Shown: positions 9,881 through 22,920 of the stretch, piece by piece
How the letters are laid out: each line of letters starts with the position of its first letter
Position numbering within the stretch: the stretch's first letter is position 1
Assembly: GCA_963969395.1 (NCBI GenBank)
Contig: OZ017796.1
Location: 16,246,501 to 16,310,500 of the forward strand
Length of the DNA: 64,000 nucleotides
Direction: 5' to 3'
Source: Pseudoscleropodium purum
Lineage: Eukaryota > Streptophyta > Bryopsida > Hypnales > Brachytheciaceae
Program-made: the position numbers and the translations under genes
Notes under the pieces: generated by a model
Database searches by the model: none
Seen by the model: the letters and a program-made list of their open reading frames with translations, nothing else
Told to the model about the DNA's origin: nothing

Positions 9881-12800
9881 TTACCGTCTCCTCCTTGTTG
9901 CTGGCTGGGACTTCTGGGATATGACAGTCTGCTGCGACCTTGTGGCTCGTGGTCGTGTGTCCATCGAAGTCCTCTCTGAGTCATCAGCTTCTGAGACTTG
10001 CACAGACTGTCTCCTACTCTGAAAGTGCAAAATCACGACGTCAGAGACAACAACACTAGCACAGCAAACAACTTGGAAACTACGTTTTATGATAATCTTA
10101 AATAGACACTTCTATTCCTATAAAAAAGATGTAAAAATTACTAAAATGAAGACATGAAATGTCTTCGAATTCCATACTTCGTTATAGTATCTTCAAAATT
10201 TGCATAGAACTCTACTATGCACTACATAGGTCACTTGAAAGTTCCCGTTCTGTACGAATTGCAACCTGTATTCCTAAAATGAATCATTTGAATTTTGTGC
10301 CTTACCTAATTTGAGAGCGTTAATGTTTCACAAAAGACAACATATGACGCAAGGACTTTGCAAGCTCCATCAAAAGGGGCCAAAAACGTGGTTCTCGGGA
10401 ATGAGAACTAGGATCTTGAGGAAGACAATTCCCGTCACGTACAGGTGAGGAAAAAACACTTCCTAGTCAGTTCTTTGCTCTTGAAATTCATTTCTAGATA
10501 CTCGTATTGAGGATCCGGCTTGGGATATGGTGCATGGTCTCAAGAGTCAAGTGTTCACTTGAAAGCATAGTCTACGTCACGTTACCTTTCTAGTCGAGGC
10601 AGGCTTCAAGACTTCCTTATCAATCCCAGACGACTGTTCGGACAGCTGAGACTGCTCGTCGTCACTGTCTACAGGCTGCCTGCGTTCCTGTATTCAATCC
10701 AGGAAAAATAAAAAAAGGTAGCGTAAGTGTTTCCCAGAGCCTTGATTGCAAGAGATGAAAGAGATCTTCTAGCATCTTGAAATACTAAGATAGATATGTA
10801 CCAGTCTTTTAAGACGAGATTTGGACCTCTGATTCAATGAGTCCTCTGGATTCTGCATAACCTCCTCTTCATCATCGCTATCGTCATCATCATCACTTAA
10901 TTGCAATTGTGGATGGCCCTAAAAAAAAATGTTTTTATCAGGAGACGAGCAAAGACGGTCAAAAAAGAGAACACATATATAACAATGTTGCTGTCATGAT
11001 CAAACAAGCCTAAGAAGAACCCCTATACATTGCACCCACTAAGATATTACGTATTAAGTTTACACAGCACTCTCGGCAGGCAGGAAGAGTTCCTCAAAGC
11101 CCAAAAGAGGTGATTATTTCATAGCGCAGTGTTCCTGAGTAGTTCTTGCAAGTTCATTTTTAAAGATGACTTTTATCTGTTGGTTTGCATTTTCATCTTA
11201 GAAAGGAACCAAGAAATATACTGAAGAAGGTGAACCCCAAATTTCAATCGATGAAAACACTAAAATTGATCGAATAAAGTTATGACAACCAATCTAAAGT
11301 TGATCCCGCAGTCAAGCTAACGGTATTGACCCCTGAATTACAGGATAGCGCACCTCGGTAAACGTCATACAGTTGCAATGGCACTCAGAGTTACAAAAGT
11401 CGTCCGGACTGAAAATGAGTGCCATAAGAAATATGCAACAATGAGAAGTAGACCGAGATACCTTCTTATTAGCAGTGGGTTTCAATTTGATGGTGGACCT
11501 GGATGCCCTTCGAGACTGTTTATCCTCCTTGACTTGCACTTGACTTCGACCCTGCACACAAACATACTGCTTTATTTCCAATGGAATTAAGAACTTCTTG
11601 AGATGATAGATTGACACTAGCTTGATCCCTACGACTGTCAGTATTGTAATTTAAACAGAAGGTTCAGTACAGCACACAAGATGTAAATCAACTAGAGTCC
11701 CTGCTAACGATAATAAGCAATGTAGCCACGGACAAGAAATATTATTCCACGTAATACCACAAGAGACCGAACCAACACAATTCAGTCATGGCAATTGCCT
11801 CATGAACCTACCATTTCACTGCTACTGACGGTCTCATCTTCTTCACTGCTCATTCTTTCAGCTAACACTGCGCTGGGTTCCAGTGGTCTTGTCCTCCTTG
11901 ACAGTTTGGTCTCAGAATGCAGCACTTGCCTGCTTGCAGAAGCAGGCTCAACAGGCAATGGAAAATCATGAGGGTCTACGCTATTGTGCTCTACACGTCC
12001 ATCTGCCTCTATTACTTCAGAAAAAGCCTCCTCTGGTACGTGGCCTGTCAACGATGATTGGTCTTCATCATTATCACCGTCTGCACAACCATTCCCATAC
12101 GATTTTTAGACGCAGTCACGTCAAATCAATTAAAGAAAAACAAAACATGACATGAAGCTGCTAGGGTATGCGAAAACTACATTATAAATTACGATGATGA
12201 AGGTGAGACACCTCCAAGCTCGAATTTTAGGAGTAACACACTTCATTTTACAGTGTTGGATTGCAAAACATGGTTAGACCAAAATTTAAATGCCCTCGGC
12301 ATTATCAAATCAATTAGACCAATCTCCCCAGAGGAGACTCAGGATGAAATGGAATGTCACGGTCCGAAACCAGTACCCCAAAATACTCACCAGTGTTTCT
12401 TGACGTTGTCTCAGCATCAAGTTCATTATCCCGACTTGGTGCAATGTCTGAGCGCTCATTGGATCTGTTTTGGTGAGCCTGAGCATTCTGCACAGCCAGG
12501 TCATGTTCCTTCCTCTCTTCATGATGTTTGGTAATTCTGGATTCAAAATCATCTGCCATTGCCTTCACTTCTGGTTTTGCGAATTTTTTGGCCTGTATAG
12601 ACGAATTTATTCACAACGTTAGGGACTTTTTCACAGGATGAACGACAGAAAGAAAGGTTGGATTTCGTCAACTTTCAATGTAATACCAATGTTGTAGAGG
12701 AACTATCGTACCTTGGCGACTATGCTTCTGAAGTGCTCGACAACCTCCTCTTCACCAAGAGCGTTCTGGTATTTCGGGAATAGTTCGATCATCTTCTTCA

Positions 12801-15800
12801 AGCTCTTGTCCGTGTAGGTGAGCTGCGCCATGCAATAAGATAGATCCTTCCATTGCTTGACATCTGAATGAATGGTTTTCAGGATTAATGAGGATTACAG
12901 AAATCAATTGCGAATAATGCAAGCATAATCAAACATAACGAAGAAAAAACTAACAACCTTGAATCTGAAGCTGAGGCCTTTGATTATATACTGTTAAAGA
13001 CGCAGGCTACAGCAATAGCAAAAAGATATGAACAATTTCTACGTAACAAGGCCCAAATGTTGATCCAAAAATACATGACTCAATTAGCCATCATCAACTG
13101 CATAACAGAGTGTAATTTCGAATAGGCATCATTGCAAGGTAGATGTAGCATTTATTTCTGGGAAATTGTTCGAGGCCTACCAGAGGTACCAGGAAAACGA
13201 TGGCAGAGTTTTTCAAAGAGACCCTCTTTTTGCTTGTCCTGTAATCAAGACAAAATTGTGATTCCAATTCTGGGAGAAAAATTAATGAGTAAACTCAATA
13301 AGCGATGATAATGAAAGTTGCCATCAATTCTTGCACCTTAGTGATTGCATTGATAAGGAACTGCATAACACTTCGAAAGGTCTCTTGTGGCAGATCGGTC
13401 TGACTTGAAAGTCGACTGAGTATGTCTGGGAGCAGATTGTAGATGGGATTATTTCCTGAACAACCATACACAACCAATTGAGTTGTACGAAATTTTCTCA
13501 GATGTTATTTAGTATGTATCGGCAATGTACGCTGACACTTTGACCTCACATCACAATCTAAGCTTCCTTAGTAAATTAAACGTCCAGAAAATGCTGCTGA
13601 CTCAAAGAGAATGATACAGCCTAGGAGCCCAACGTCAATCAAACGCTAAATGCTTAATATGAGGGTCATGTCAAATATCCAGAACTACTTCTGCCTATAA
13701 AGCGAGCCCTAAGAAAAACAGACATAGAAACTCACCCTTATTCGAAAGTTCATGGAAAAAGAGCTTCACAAGATTTTGGATGCGTTCATCCTCATCTTCT
13801 AACCGCAGAACCATCTCACTAATGTGTCCTTTCACCTGGATAACACAACAGTGTCAGCATAAGAAATACACACTACGCATCCAATCACACTACCGGTAAC
13901 AAGAAAGGATACTACCAGTAGAGCATTCTCTCGTAACTGAAACACCCTTGCAAAAATTCAGAAGGCACAGTAACAAGGATACTCGGAAATGTTTCTAAGC
14001 TGATCCATAGCACGCGATAACCTATGTCTATAGGTCTCAATGAAAGTTTTATCAATTACTTCATTTCAACTACTGCGAAGCTATTTCTGCATTCAAAGTT
14101 CGACTGATATACTAGGATTGTACAAGATCTTGCTGGCAATTAGGAAAGAGTAAGATAAGAGCGGTACCTTGACCATATCATTGAGGATGAGATGAGTCAA
14201 AACAAGCACTGCATTCTTTCGAACTTTTTGGTCTTTGTCACTGAGGCGAGCATACATGTGCTCAGTCCACGGCTCCAGTACGTTTGGAAATCGAAAAGCC
14301 AAATCGCCCAGGGCAATGATACAATTTGAGCGCACTGCTGCCTCTCCTGAACTTTGTGCCACTGTGAAGAGCAGTTGCAAGTTCTGATCACTGCAGCATT
14401 GAAACCAGTCATGATTGGTTACTTCATTTACATTTGTTGATATATTATAGGTCCAACCCACCATATTAGACAAGTATAAATAGGTTTTAGAAACACCATA
14501 GTAGATTGAACACATGAATTCAGAAAATAAAATAAAGCAACATGCGAACTATCTCAAGGAAGACCGGGTGGAGTTTGAAGTCATAGGAAATGAACATGTC
14601 ATTGAAACTGAACATCTCCACAAAATGACCTACTCTAGTACCACATTCAATAACAAGAGTTGGTCCGGATTGCAGAATTTCAAAAGAAAAGTAAAGTACA
14701 TACCAGAAGTCAGCATCAATGGCCATGAGCTTGCAAAGTGCTAGCATAGCTGAAACCCTCAATCTTGGATACTGGTACAAAGACAAAACAGAAGATTAAT
14801 GATTTTGAGATCAAACGATAGGTTCTGAAGCTTACTGATCAAGGCAGGTTCAATGCTTGGTAGACAATTACTTGCTCGTTTAGGGCATACGGCCTAACCT
14901 GCTGCATAAGTCCCGAATTGCGGCATATTTTGGCAACAATGGGAGCCATAGCACCTATGAGAAATTTTTGACTGCTTTCACCAGAGATTATCTCGGATTC
15001 AGTTTTCTCGAGTAGAAAATCCAGCCTTGCATCTTCAGAAGCTGCCAGTCCCAGTTCTGCATCGATGCTCTCAACCTGTACCATTTCAGATTCATGGTAA
15101 GTTTGGCTCAATTTGCACAAAGTCGCACATCACAATCAATAAAAAGACCTACAATTCACGGAAACCCTGTAAAATTTTGACCAATTGGAGCATCCTAAGT
15201 AAGAACCAGACAAATTTCTCCTAAAGACGTTCCCGGCTAAAGCGTAATTATTGTCGCTGAATTGAAAAATTCTTATTTTCATCTCACCAACACCAAGCAC
15301 ACACCCACATCAAACACAAAGCGTAAGGCAGTGAAGTGAGGCAGAAAAATCTCGAGAAGTTAAAACTATCCTGAATCAAAGCTGTTTAAAGTATACACTT
15401 ATAGTGCAACTACAGTATATACTTTCGCATTACTAGACAAATAATAGACAGATTACTCGCGAGATGAGCGTTGTACTTTATCAACACCAATGTACTGGAA
15501 GATAAGGAGATGAGTTTCAACCTTCGCTTTATTGCTGGCTTTTTGAGAAGGACTGAGACCATCACCATTAGCTTGTAAATCTGCTGCTGCATCTGCTGCT
15601 GCCTTCTCTTTGTCAGCCCTTTGCTTTCTAAGTTTGCGAACACAAGATTCAACGTAGACAAGGTGTTTCAGTGCTATATGCCCCAATGCAAAGAGGAAAC
15701 GACTCAGAACAGAAACCTTGGGATCGAGTCTATCAGTTTCCAATCTTGCAGGACCTCTTGAAACCCCATTCTCCGAGGTCGTCGGTTCTTCCAAGGACGA

Positions 15801-18800
15801 AGATTCACCAGCATTCTTATAAACTGTGCCGAATACTGACTTAGAGAACTTCAAAAGAAGTCCTGCGACAAACTTCTCAGGGGTTGGATGAAGAACATAG
15901 ATTGCATTGATGGCTTGCTCTGCAGCTGAGTACCAGCCTTCCTCGGGTAAACCTGCTCAAAATCAACTTATCGTGAGATTTGAAGGACGGAGAATGGAAT
16001 GATGTACTCCGAGAGGACACCTCCCGTCAGTGAAAATTTGATGACGTATGTAATATACACAGGATTGTCGAGTAGAAGTGATAGCAAAGAGTTCACTTTA
16101 ACCTCAAGACTATACGTCCAATTCAAGCATACATGTCAAACTCGACTACTGTAACAGCAAGAGGTAGACGAGACGGAATTAGTCTTCGAGACTGAAAACC
16201 AATCGACACGCGAGACACTTCCGAACCAACCGACTTGCGGCTAGAAATAATATTAGGCCAAACCTACCCGGCCCGATGATCAAACTGGATAAAATACTGA
16301 AGACCTTGTGCGTGGATCCAAGGCCAACCCTATCGCCGTCGGAAAGACGCTGCAGTGCAACGCACGCATATCTAGCAAGCAAGGGGTCTTCTCTAGCACG
16401 TCGACCCAGCCCAATATCCATCACACTTTGGAGGTGAGAGCTTATTATCCGAGGTTGCGACTTCGAAGCCATACACAAAATGACCAGGGCCCCCCGACTT
16501 TTCTGAGGGGTAACATCAGGAGCATTGAACGTGAAGTAGTTCCACAGGGCTGCCACCTGCATAAAACCACTCTCAGAAGTCAGATTTATTGTAACGTAAC
16601 AGCTTAATGCCAATGACTATGCTTCCTGTAGCGAAGAAATTGAAATCATTGGAGTCAGGTGAAACCAGAGATATACCGTGCCGTGAGAGATCTCCCCCTT
16701 CGTTGTAAACTTGCTCACGAGAGCTTCAATGGAAGCCAGATCCCCAATGCTTGCGTCCAATGTAAGCATTAGGAGATTCAGAGCTGTCTCAGATGGACTT
16801 CGCTTCATGTAGAGACTGGTGAAAGCTCCCTCAACAGCCTCATATATACTTTTCTCCTGCGAAAAGACCTGAGATAGACGACAAGGCACATGAAGATGAT
16901 CATGTGTAAGTTGAGGGTAAAATTTGTCTAGGACTTCGTGACAGACGGGGTGGTTCCTACAGCCGGAGCATACAACAACACAATTTCATCATGAGGTCGG
17001 CCGACAATGAACATACCAGAGGCAGCATTTTTCGTAGACTTTCTTCGGCACCGTCGATTTCAAACTGGCGAGCAAGTATCAGAAGAGTTATGGCGTGCTT
17101 CACATCATCTGAGGATGATGAGGCAAGGAGCTGCTTCAGAACATCCATCACTCCCGCAATGCATCGTGCAAACTGTAATCCCGATTCCAGTGAAGCCACC
17201 AGAGCTCTGGTTTGTTCAAGTCCACCTAAATCCTTTGCAGTGGGTGCATGAAGCTCAGGCTGTATCTGTGCAAGATCCGAGAGTCTGGTCAAAAAGTTTG
17301 CAAGAGTATGCACGGAATTTCTATATAGTAAATTACAGAGGAGGTAAACAAGTGATAATGAACTCGCATGTCAGAACCACATGCTCTGGAGTAGTATATT
17401 TTTCCACGCGGTGCACCTGAGATGAATCAATGCGATCGTCTTGAGACTCTGGTGTACCCGCAACCAGATCTGCATTTCCGTCGTCTGAAGGAGTACTTCT
17501 ATCCTCACCAACAACATCCTCTGATTCAGCCAAGTGAGTTTCGGCCTCGCCGGTAGTTGCGGATGTCGACTCCATCTCTCTTAATTTTTCCTTGTACTGT
17601 TCAAGTGTAGCTTCAAAGGGGCCGGTTCGAAGACTCGGTCCGAAAGGATTGTATTGAAGAAGAGTAGTCAATAGCTGCAGCGCACTCTTTCTCACAATGG
17701 CGCCTTTGTCTTCCAATCTTCCAGCGGCAACACGGGCCACCAGATTCCAGTGACCAATTGAGACAGCACTTTCCACGCAAAGGTGGGCCCAAGTTTGTAA
17801 AACTTTACTACGTGTATAAGAACTCTTATCTCTGGCACGCTCCAGTAGAATGTCTACCATTCCCTGTTCAATGGTGATAGGTTAATGATTTTGACATGTA
17901 TAGCAAAATGTGAAAGCTTGAGAAAAAGGAGCGCCGAGCAAGAAATGCCTCCGATCAGAGCAAACATAAGCATTGAATGGCATGTTAAGCGGAAACTTTA
18001 AATCCATGTTAACTCACCTGCTTGCTGCGAAGCCTGGCCATCTCATCTCCAGCGGCATCCACAGAAGGGTCCTTGGAGGCTTTCACTATCAGTGTACCAA
18101 TCACTTGTACAATAGCATTGCGCATCTTATAAGAATCACCATCTAAATGCGAAGTGATAATACTAAGGTTCACGGTCATGAGCTTCGGTAACCGCTCCGC
18201 CATGGCCACTAGGAAAGAGCTTACATTATCAGCTCCAGAGTTATCACGCTTGAAATCTTCAGGATTGATGTGACCAATTTCTCTTAAAACAGCCACAGGC
18301 AAGCTGCTATTGTGATACTTCTCCTCGGCAAGGACAACCAGCTCTGCAAGATAAACTGAAAGGTGCTCGTACTTGTGAAGCAGACTCAAGATTGTAGATG
18401 TGACAGGAACGACGTAGCCATATTTTGCTGCACAGGCTGCAACAATGTTGCACAAAGCATCTTTTAGATCTGTATCCTTCACACACAACGGATTCTCCAG
18501 GAGTGAAAAAGCAGCTCTGCAATCACGCCACGGCACCTCCATTAGTAACCAAAGGCTGGTCCACCTCGTCTACTATGAGTATGAAATTGAGTGTACGCCA
18601 ATAGTGACACAGAATCACTTCAGATTTTAAGCAAGACGACTCTCATGAATAACATTTCGGCAATTATGATCTATACAAGGACTGATAAATCTACTTGTAG
18701 ATGGTAACAGCTGCAAGGAGTAAGATAGCAGGCAAAACTAACTTGGCAAAAAACGCAATCAAATTCTCCTCAGGTTGTGACATTGAGTAAAGCTGTCGCA

Positions 18801-20363
18801 GGTCCACTTGCAATGCAGTGGCAAGTAGGCGGACAATGCGTGTCCTGTGAACATCCCAGTCCCACTTGGCTGGCACATGTGCCTTTCGAGGCTGAGTCTT
18901 CTTGACCTACTCAACCGCAGAGCAGGTGAAATAATTAATACGACACTAATTACGACCAACTCGTGAAACGCAAAAGGAGATGAGTTCTTCCATACCAGTG
19001 CACTTGATACATCGAGATACATCGACTCTTACTTGGTTTCAAAGCCTGACAACGAAACCTGTTTCGTAGACGCTTTATATAACAAGGAAAAGTCACTTCA
19101 AAAATAGTTGATGCATACCTTCCCAGAAGGAGCTTTAGTCGATGGTTCTACCTCTGCAGCTTCCTCCACAACGAGAATAGAGTGCAGGAAGTACGAGTAT
19201 ATCTTCAATGCATTCCGGTGCGATTGCATCTGCTGCAGCATGTATGCGGCATCCTCACTTGACTCACTCGACGCATATGATATTGCCGTAATAGAAGGGT
19301 TAAGCACAGCAAAGTTGGAGCATAGGCTCTCGACCAAGCTGCCTCTCGCGGATGAATCTAAGAAAGAGAAACCTCTGCCATCCAGACGTCGAAAAGAAAA
19401 CCTTAATCCTAAGAAGTCAAAGCTCTCTATGAAATGAGAACTAAAGAAGTTAGTATATCATGCAGCGGAATATTGGAGAGTAAGTAATCAATGTTGAGAC
19501 GAGTAGAAGGATTAGACTGAATCATGCTGAAATATTTTGGCATTGACAAAAACTGGAATATCGACTTAGTACGGAGAAAGTAGCGACTGCCGAAAAAGGA
19601 TCTAATAAGAAAACAAATGAAGATAGAAAAGAAGCAGAGAGACCATGTGCTTCATACACACATGTGTCAAATCCCTACCTGACGAGAGAGTAAACTTGAT
19701 CAAAAATGCTCTGATCCTCGATACACCACACCTCCTTCTCGGCCAATTCGTAAGCCACACCTGCCACATATCTCTCCATGTCAATTTCCAGTGCCACATT
19801 ATGACGATCAAGAATTCCACTAAGAGGGGAAGGCTTTCCGGAGAGTCCCTTCAACTTACGCAAGAAAAAAGATTCAACGATAGAGCATTCACACTCCGGC
19901 TCTGAGTTTATTACAACCTAAATAACTACCAAGTCTGTAAAGAAGACGCTACTATGTCATGCCTCCGTCTCTTCTCAATGACTAGAGGAAAAACAGGTTA
20001 ACACTATTTGATCTTCCATCCACACATTCATCTCCAATTTTTTGTGATGTCTGCTGAGCTTGCAAAAAAATAACCCCTTACTAGCCAGTATTCTACATAA
20101 GTGAAATCTAAGGTGATTCATATCTCCTGAAAAAATTATCATCTTTCAAGCTCTGAAGGAACTTTAATTCAGCCAGACATGATGTTTTCGAGCCAATACT
20201 TTGCAGAATTCTCCTGTGCGCGTGTACCTTTCACAAGATCGTTGACCTCATAAGCAGATAAATTCTCAACTTCTGCGACTTCCTGAGCGTAGAGGCGCTC
20301 TCCATTCTCCGCAGGTGCTTCCAAGTCTCGCAAAGAAGTTGGAATAACAAACACCGGCGCCAT
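9881..20363 (-). CDS. CAP-D2: Condensin I complex subunit D2 (CAP-D2, CND1 family)
   Basis: Twenty-three exons join in phase into 1,517 residues (Arabidopsis CAP-D2 has about 1,400). Exons: 20363-20228, 19760-19679, 19374-19119, 18900-18743, 18516-18018, 17863-17417, 17265-17017, 16868-16677, 16556-16268, 15952-15522, 15075-14899, 14771-14704, 14390-14168, 13835-13736, 13455-13337, 13238-13181, 12863-12712, 12592-12391, 12080-11812, 11551-11462, 10918-10802, 10687-10586, 10018-9881. Family landmarks are MAPVFVIPTSLRDLE at the start, WCIEDQSIFDQVYSLVR, the HEAT-repeat segments DGDSYKMRNAIVQVIGTL and DGAEESLRKMLPL, and the conserved core NLQLLFTV, RFPNVLEPWTEHMYARL, VRKNAVLVLTHLILND and NPIYNLLPDIL. 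The tail from about residue 1250 is acidic and then basic with RRR clusters, suiting a regulated nuclear protein. CAP-D2 is the HEAT subunit that helps load SMC2/SMC4 on mitotic chromosomes. The segment GLAASEDARLDFLLE also matches the plant family. No break was found. Confidence 0.95.
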
Positions 20364-21700
20364 ATCTTAGGTTTTCAACAACTGTTACTCTTCCAATACC
20401 GTATGAATTAGATATCCCTGCACTTCCCGTGCGTCTCATCCAGCGCCGTCAATAACATACAGAAGTTCACACCTAGCTGAATGATGATACATCCCAAATT
20501 GTAAGTGATGCAGTTCTATGTCATTCTCATTGCCTGGTATCTTTTCTTGGAGCACTGTGCAGCTGCATTGTTATTCCGGTAAGAATGATCACCCGTCTTT
20601 GCCTGTTCATATTCATTCCGAAACTAAGCTTAATGGTAATTTCACGCTGAGTCTTTCAGCTAATCAATGAAAAATACACGGAGTTCTCCAGGAGCTTGAT
20701 AAACTGCTTCTGCCTACAGAAAATAAAGCAGAGAAAATAAGTCACGTCACTCTCGCAGAAATTTTTCCACTCATTCAACGTTCACTGCTTCCTGAACCCT
20801 GATTTTTCTTCTTCATCAACCGCGCACACAGTCATGAGACATTTTTCTATAAGCGGTACACCAAGCTTCCGCTTTCGAAATGATAAAAAAGGTAGCTAAT
20901 GCTCTATCTTTGCAGTGTCTGCACGTCCTACCCATCACCCGGAATTAGAAAAAATTTGTGAAAGGCCGTGTGAATTTTTGGAACTGCTGGATTAATGACA
21001 AACGAAGCATCGCACTTCGGGAATTCAGCTGCCCTGGACAGCCATGACCAATGCAGTTAAGGCATGTAAAAAGACTAAGACAAGCTCCAGAAGCCTCTTC
21101 AATCTTCGCAAGACTAAACTTCCAGGCAGCAGCAACACACTCCATGACTATCCAAGAAAATCCACGGCCGACACACATTGCCCTTGGACCCAATCCTCAG
21201 CGAACAGAAACTCCGTCCTGTCGTCAAAACTATCGATCGGCAACTCGAAATGGCCCTAAACCACTTCGCGTAAAAACAGCCATTTCGCATTGCAAAGAGC
21301 ACCAACGGCTAATTTTCAAAATAAATCGCACGAAAAAACGCATACCTGCATCGAAATGCCCCAAAATTTCACGGCTCCTCTCCAGCATTCCGAGATCATA
21401 GAACAAAGCTCCCAAGCAATGATACGGCAGCAGCACAGAGCAGCGAGGTCCGCGGTGACACAGAGCAAGCGCGGGGGCAAGCCATAGCCATAGCCGAGAA
21501 ACGGGGCCTGGCCATGGCCGCAGGGTTCGTCCAGCCTGGTTTGAACGAAGGATCCCATCTCAGAGCGGGAAACTCGATGAAAGAGCGGGAGATTTGACGA
21601 ACGCGACGCTTCTTCGTCCCAGCCTCGTCCATCGTAGTCTATTCTTCGTTCGTTATTGTCAAATTTCAAAACATTTAGGAACATCCTCTCCCAAATTTAG
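20364..21700. promoter_or_regulatory. Upstream region of CAP-D2 (leader and promoter on the minus strand)
   Basis: No convincing coding exon is present. Composition is mixed, and becomes GC-richer around 21420-21620 before the AT-rich repeat field begins near 21.7 kb. The richer patch is probably the transcription start and first leader exon of CAP-D2, with a possible leader intron between it and the ATG at 20363. Short ORFs on both strands overlap each other and show no family resemblance, so I treat them as chance. Confidence 0.4.
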
Positions 21701-21997
21701 TAGCGGTAGCTTCGACACTATCTGCAGCCTATCCTCTCACATGGTTTGAACATGTGAATATTTGAAATTATTAAGATTTCGTTGATTCGTACATGACAAT
21801 TATGCAACTAATAATTTATTAAAATATACATATAAGTATTACTATAATATTGTAGATATATAAATAATGATAATCAAAATAAACTATTGCCATTTGATAT
21901 TCCAATTGTAAATTTATACTCCATCTTGAAATGATTGTCCAAAATTTTGTTGGTATTTTTTGGAATCAATTTCATTGATTGTATTGTGAAAAATATA

Positions 21998-22920
21998 TTT
22001 AACCCCTAAAGGACCATGGCCTTTTTTCTGTCAAAAAACACTCAAAACTGCCATTTCTATAGCAAAAAGTAAAAAAATTTAAAAATTGCTTTTTTCCCAC
22101 ATCTAACCATATGATCTTACACCTAACTAATATGAGAATGTGTGGAAAAAATTTCAGAATTTTTGACCTCATAGATTGCAAGATATCTGCGTTTAAAGTA
22201 GAAAAAACAAATTTTTAACACATTGTGGAATTAGATTTTTTGACTTTGAACATTTTTAACTTCTATTTTTTGCACTACAGAGTTTTGAGCTTTGAATCTT
22301 CATGGTATAGAATTGAGTCAAGAGTCTAGGAAAAAAAGAATTCAAAAAAACTTAAATTTTATTCTTTAAAAAATTGTTAAGTAGAAGTAGGTATGAAATA
22401 GAAGGAAAATCTAAATTATTACTATCTTTAAAATGGAATTTGAATGCACTAATCCCAATGGTGAGATTGTTTCAGAAAGTAAGATAAACCATGTGGAACT
22501 TCTTTTTTGTAAAAACTGTAAGAATTGCATTTAGAAATGAATCCTATAAGTTATATTTTCAAGAAGATACTTTAATTGCCCGAAAAACAAGATTGTCCAT
22601 AACTTTCTCATAAAAAATCCAAATGTAATGAATCAAAGCTTCCCATGTATAAAAAATATATAATCTATGAAGGAAAAAAAAGATTTTAATTTAAATTTAA
22701 TTTTTTTTGCTACCCCCTTCCCATCCCTTGTTTTGAATTTATTTGGTCATAACTTTTGTTCCCAGGCACCAATTGAAAAAAAATTATATTCCAACAAAGC
22801 TTATCAATTTTTTTATCTTCAAAAAAAGTTTCAAAAAATCAGAAAATAATTTCAGCCCATAGGTACCTGCCCAAAATCCCATTTGTCTCCCAAAGGGACA
22901 ATGGTCCTTTAGGGGTTAAA
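21998..22920. mobile_element. Non-autonomous element with 20-base inverted ends carrying the telomere word CCCTAAA
   Basis: The left end TTTAACCCCTAAAGGACCAT is repeated exactly, inverted, at the right end (ATGGTCCTTTAGGGGTTAAA). The element is 923 bases long with an AT-rich interior and no transposase frame. An interior segment (AATCCCAATGGTGAGATTGT near 22450) recurs in a damaged copy at about 28480, so both are members of one family. The interior just inside the left end resembles the short copy at 7617 and the inverted end at about 27760. I could not define a target-site duplication, because the bases flanking the ends blend into the inverted repeat. Confidence 0.8.

Noticed and set aside
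9819..10022. A 67-codon plus-strand frame with a basic N-terminus
   Set aside because: It is antisense to the last CAP-D2 exon (10018-9881), whose basic tail explains its composition.
20945..21684. Several overlapping frames on both strands upstream of CAP-D2
   Set aside because: Multiple frames are open over the same bases, none resembles a protein family, and the location fits leader and promoter DNA.
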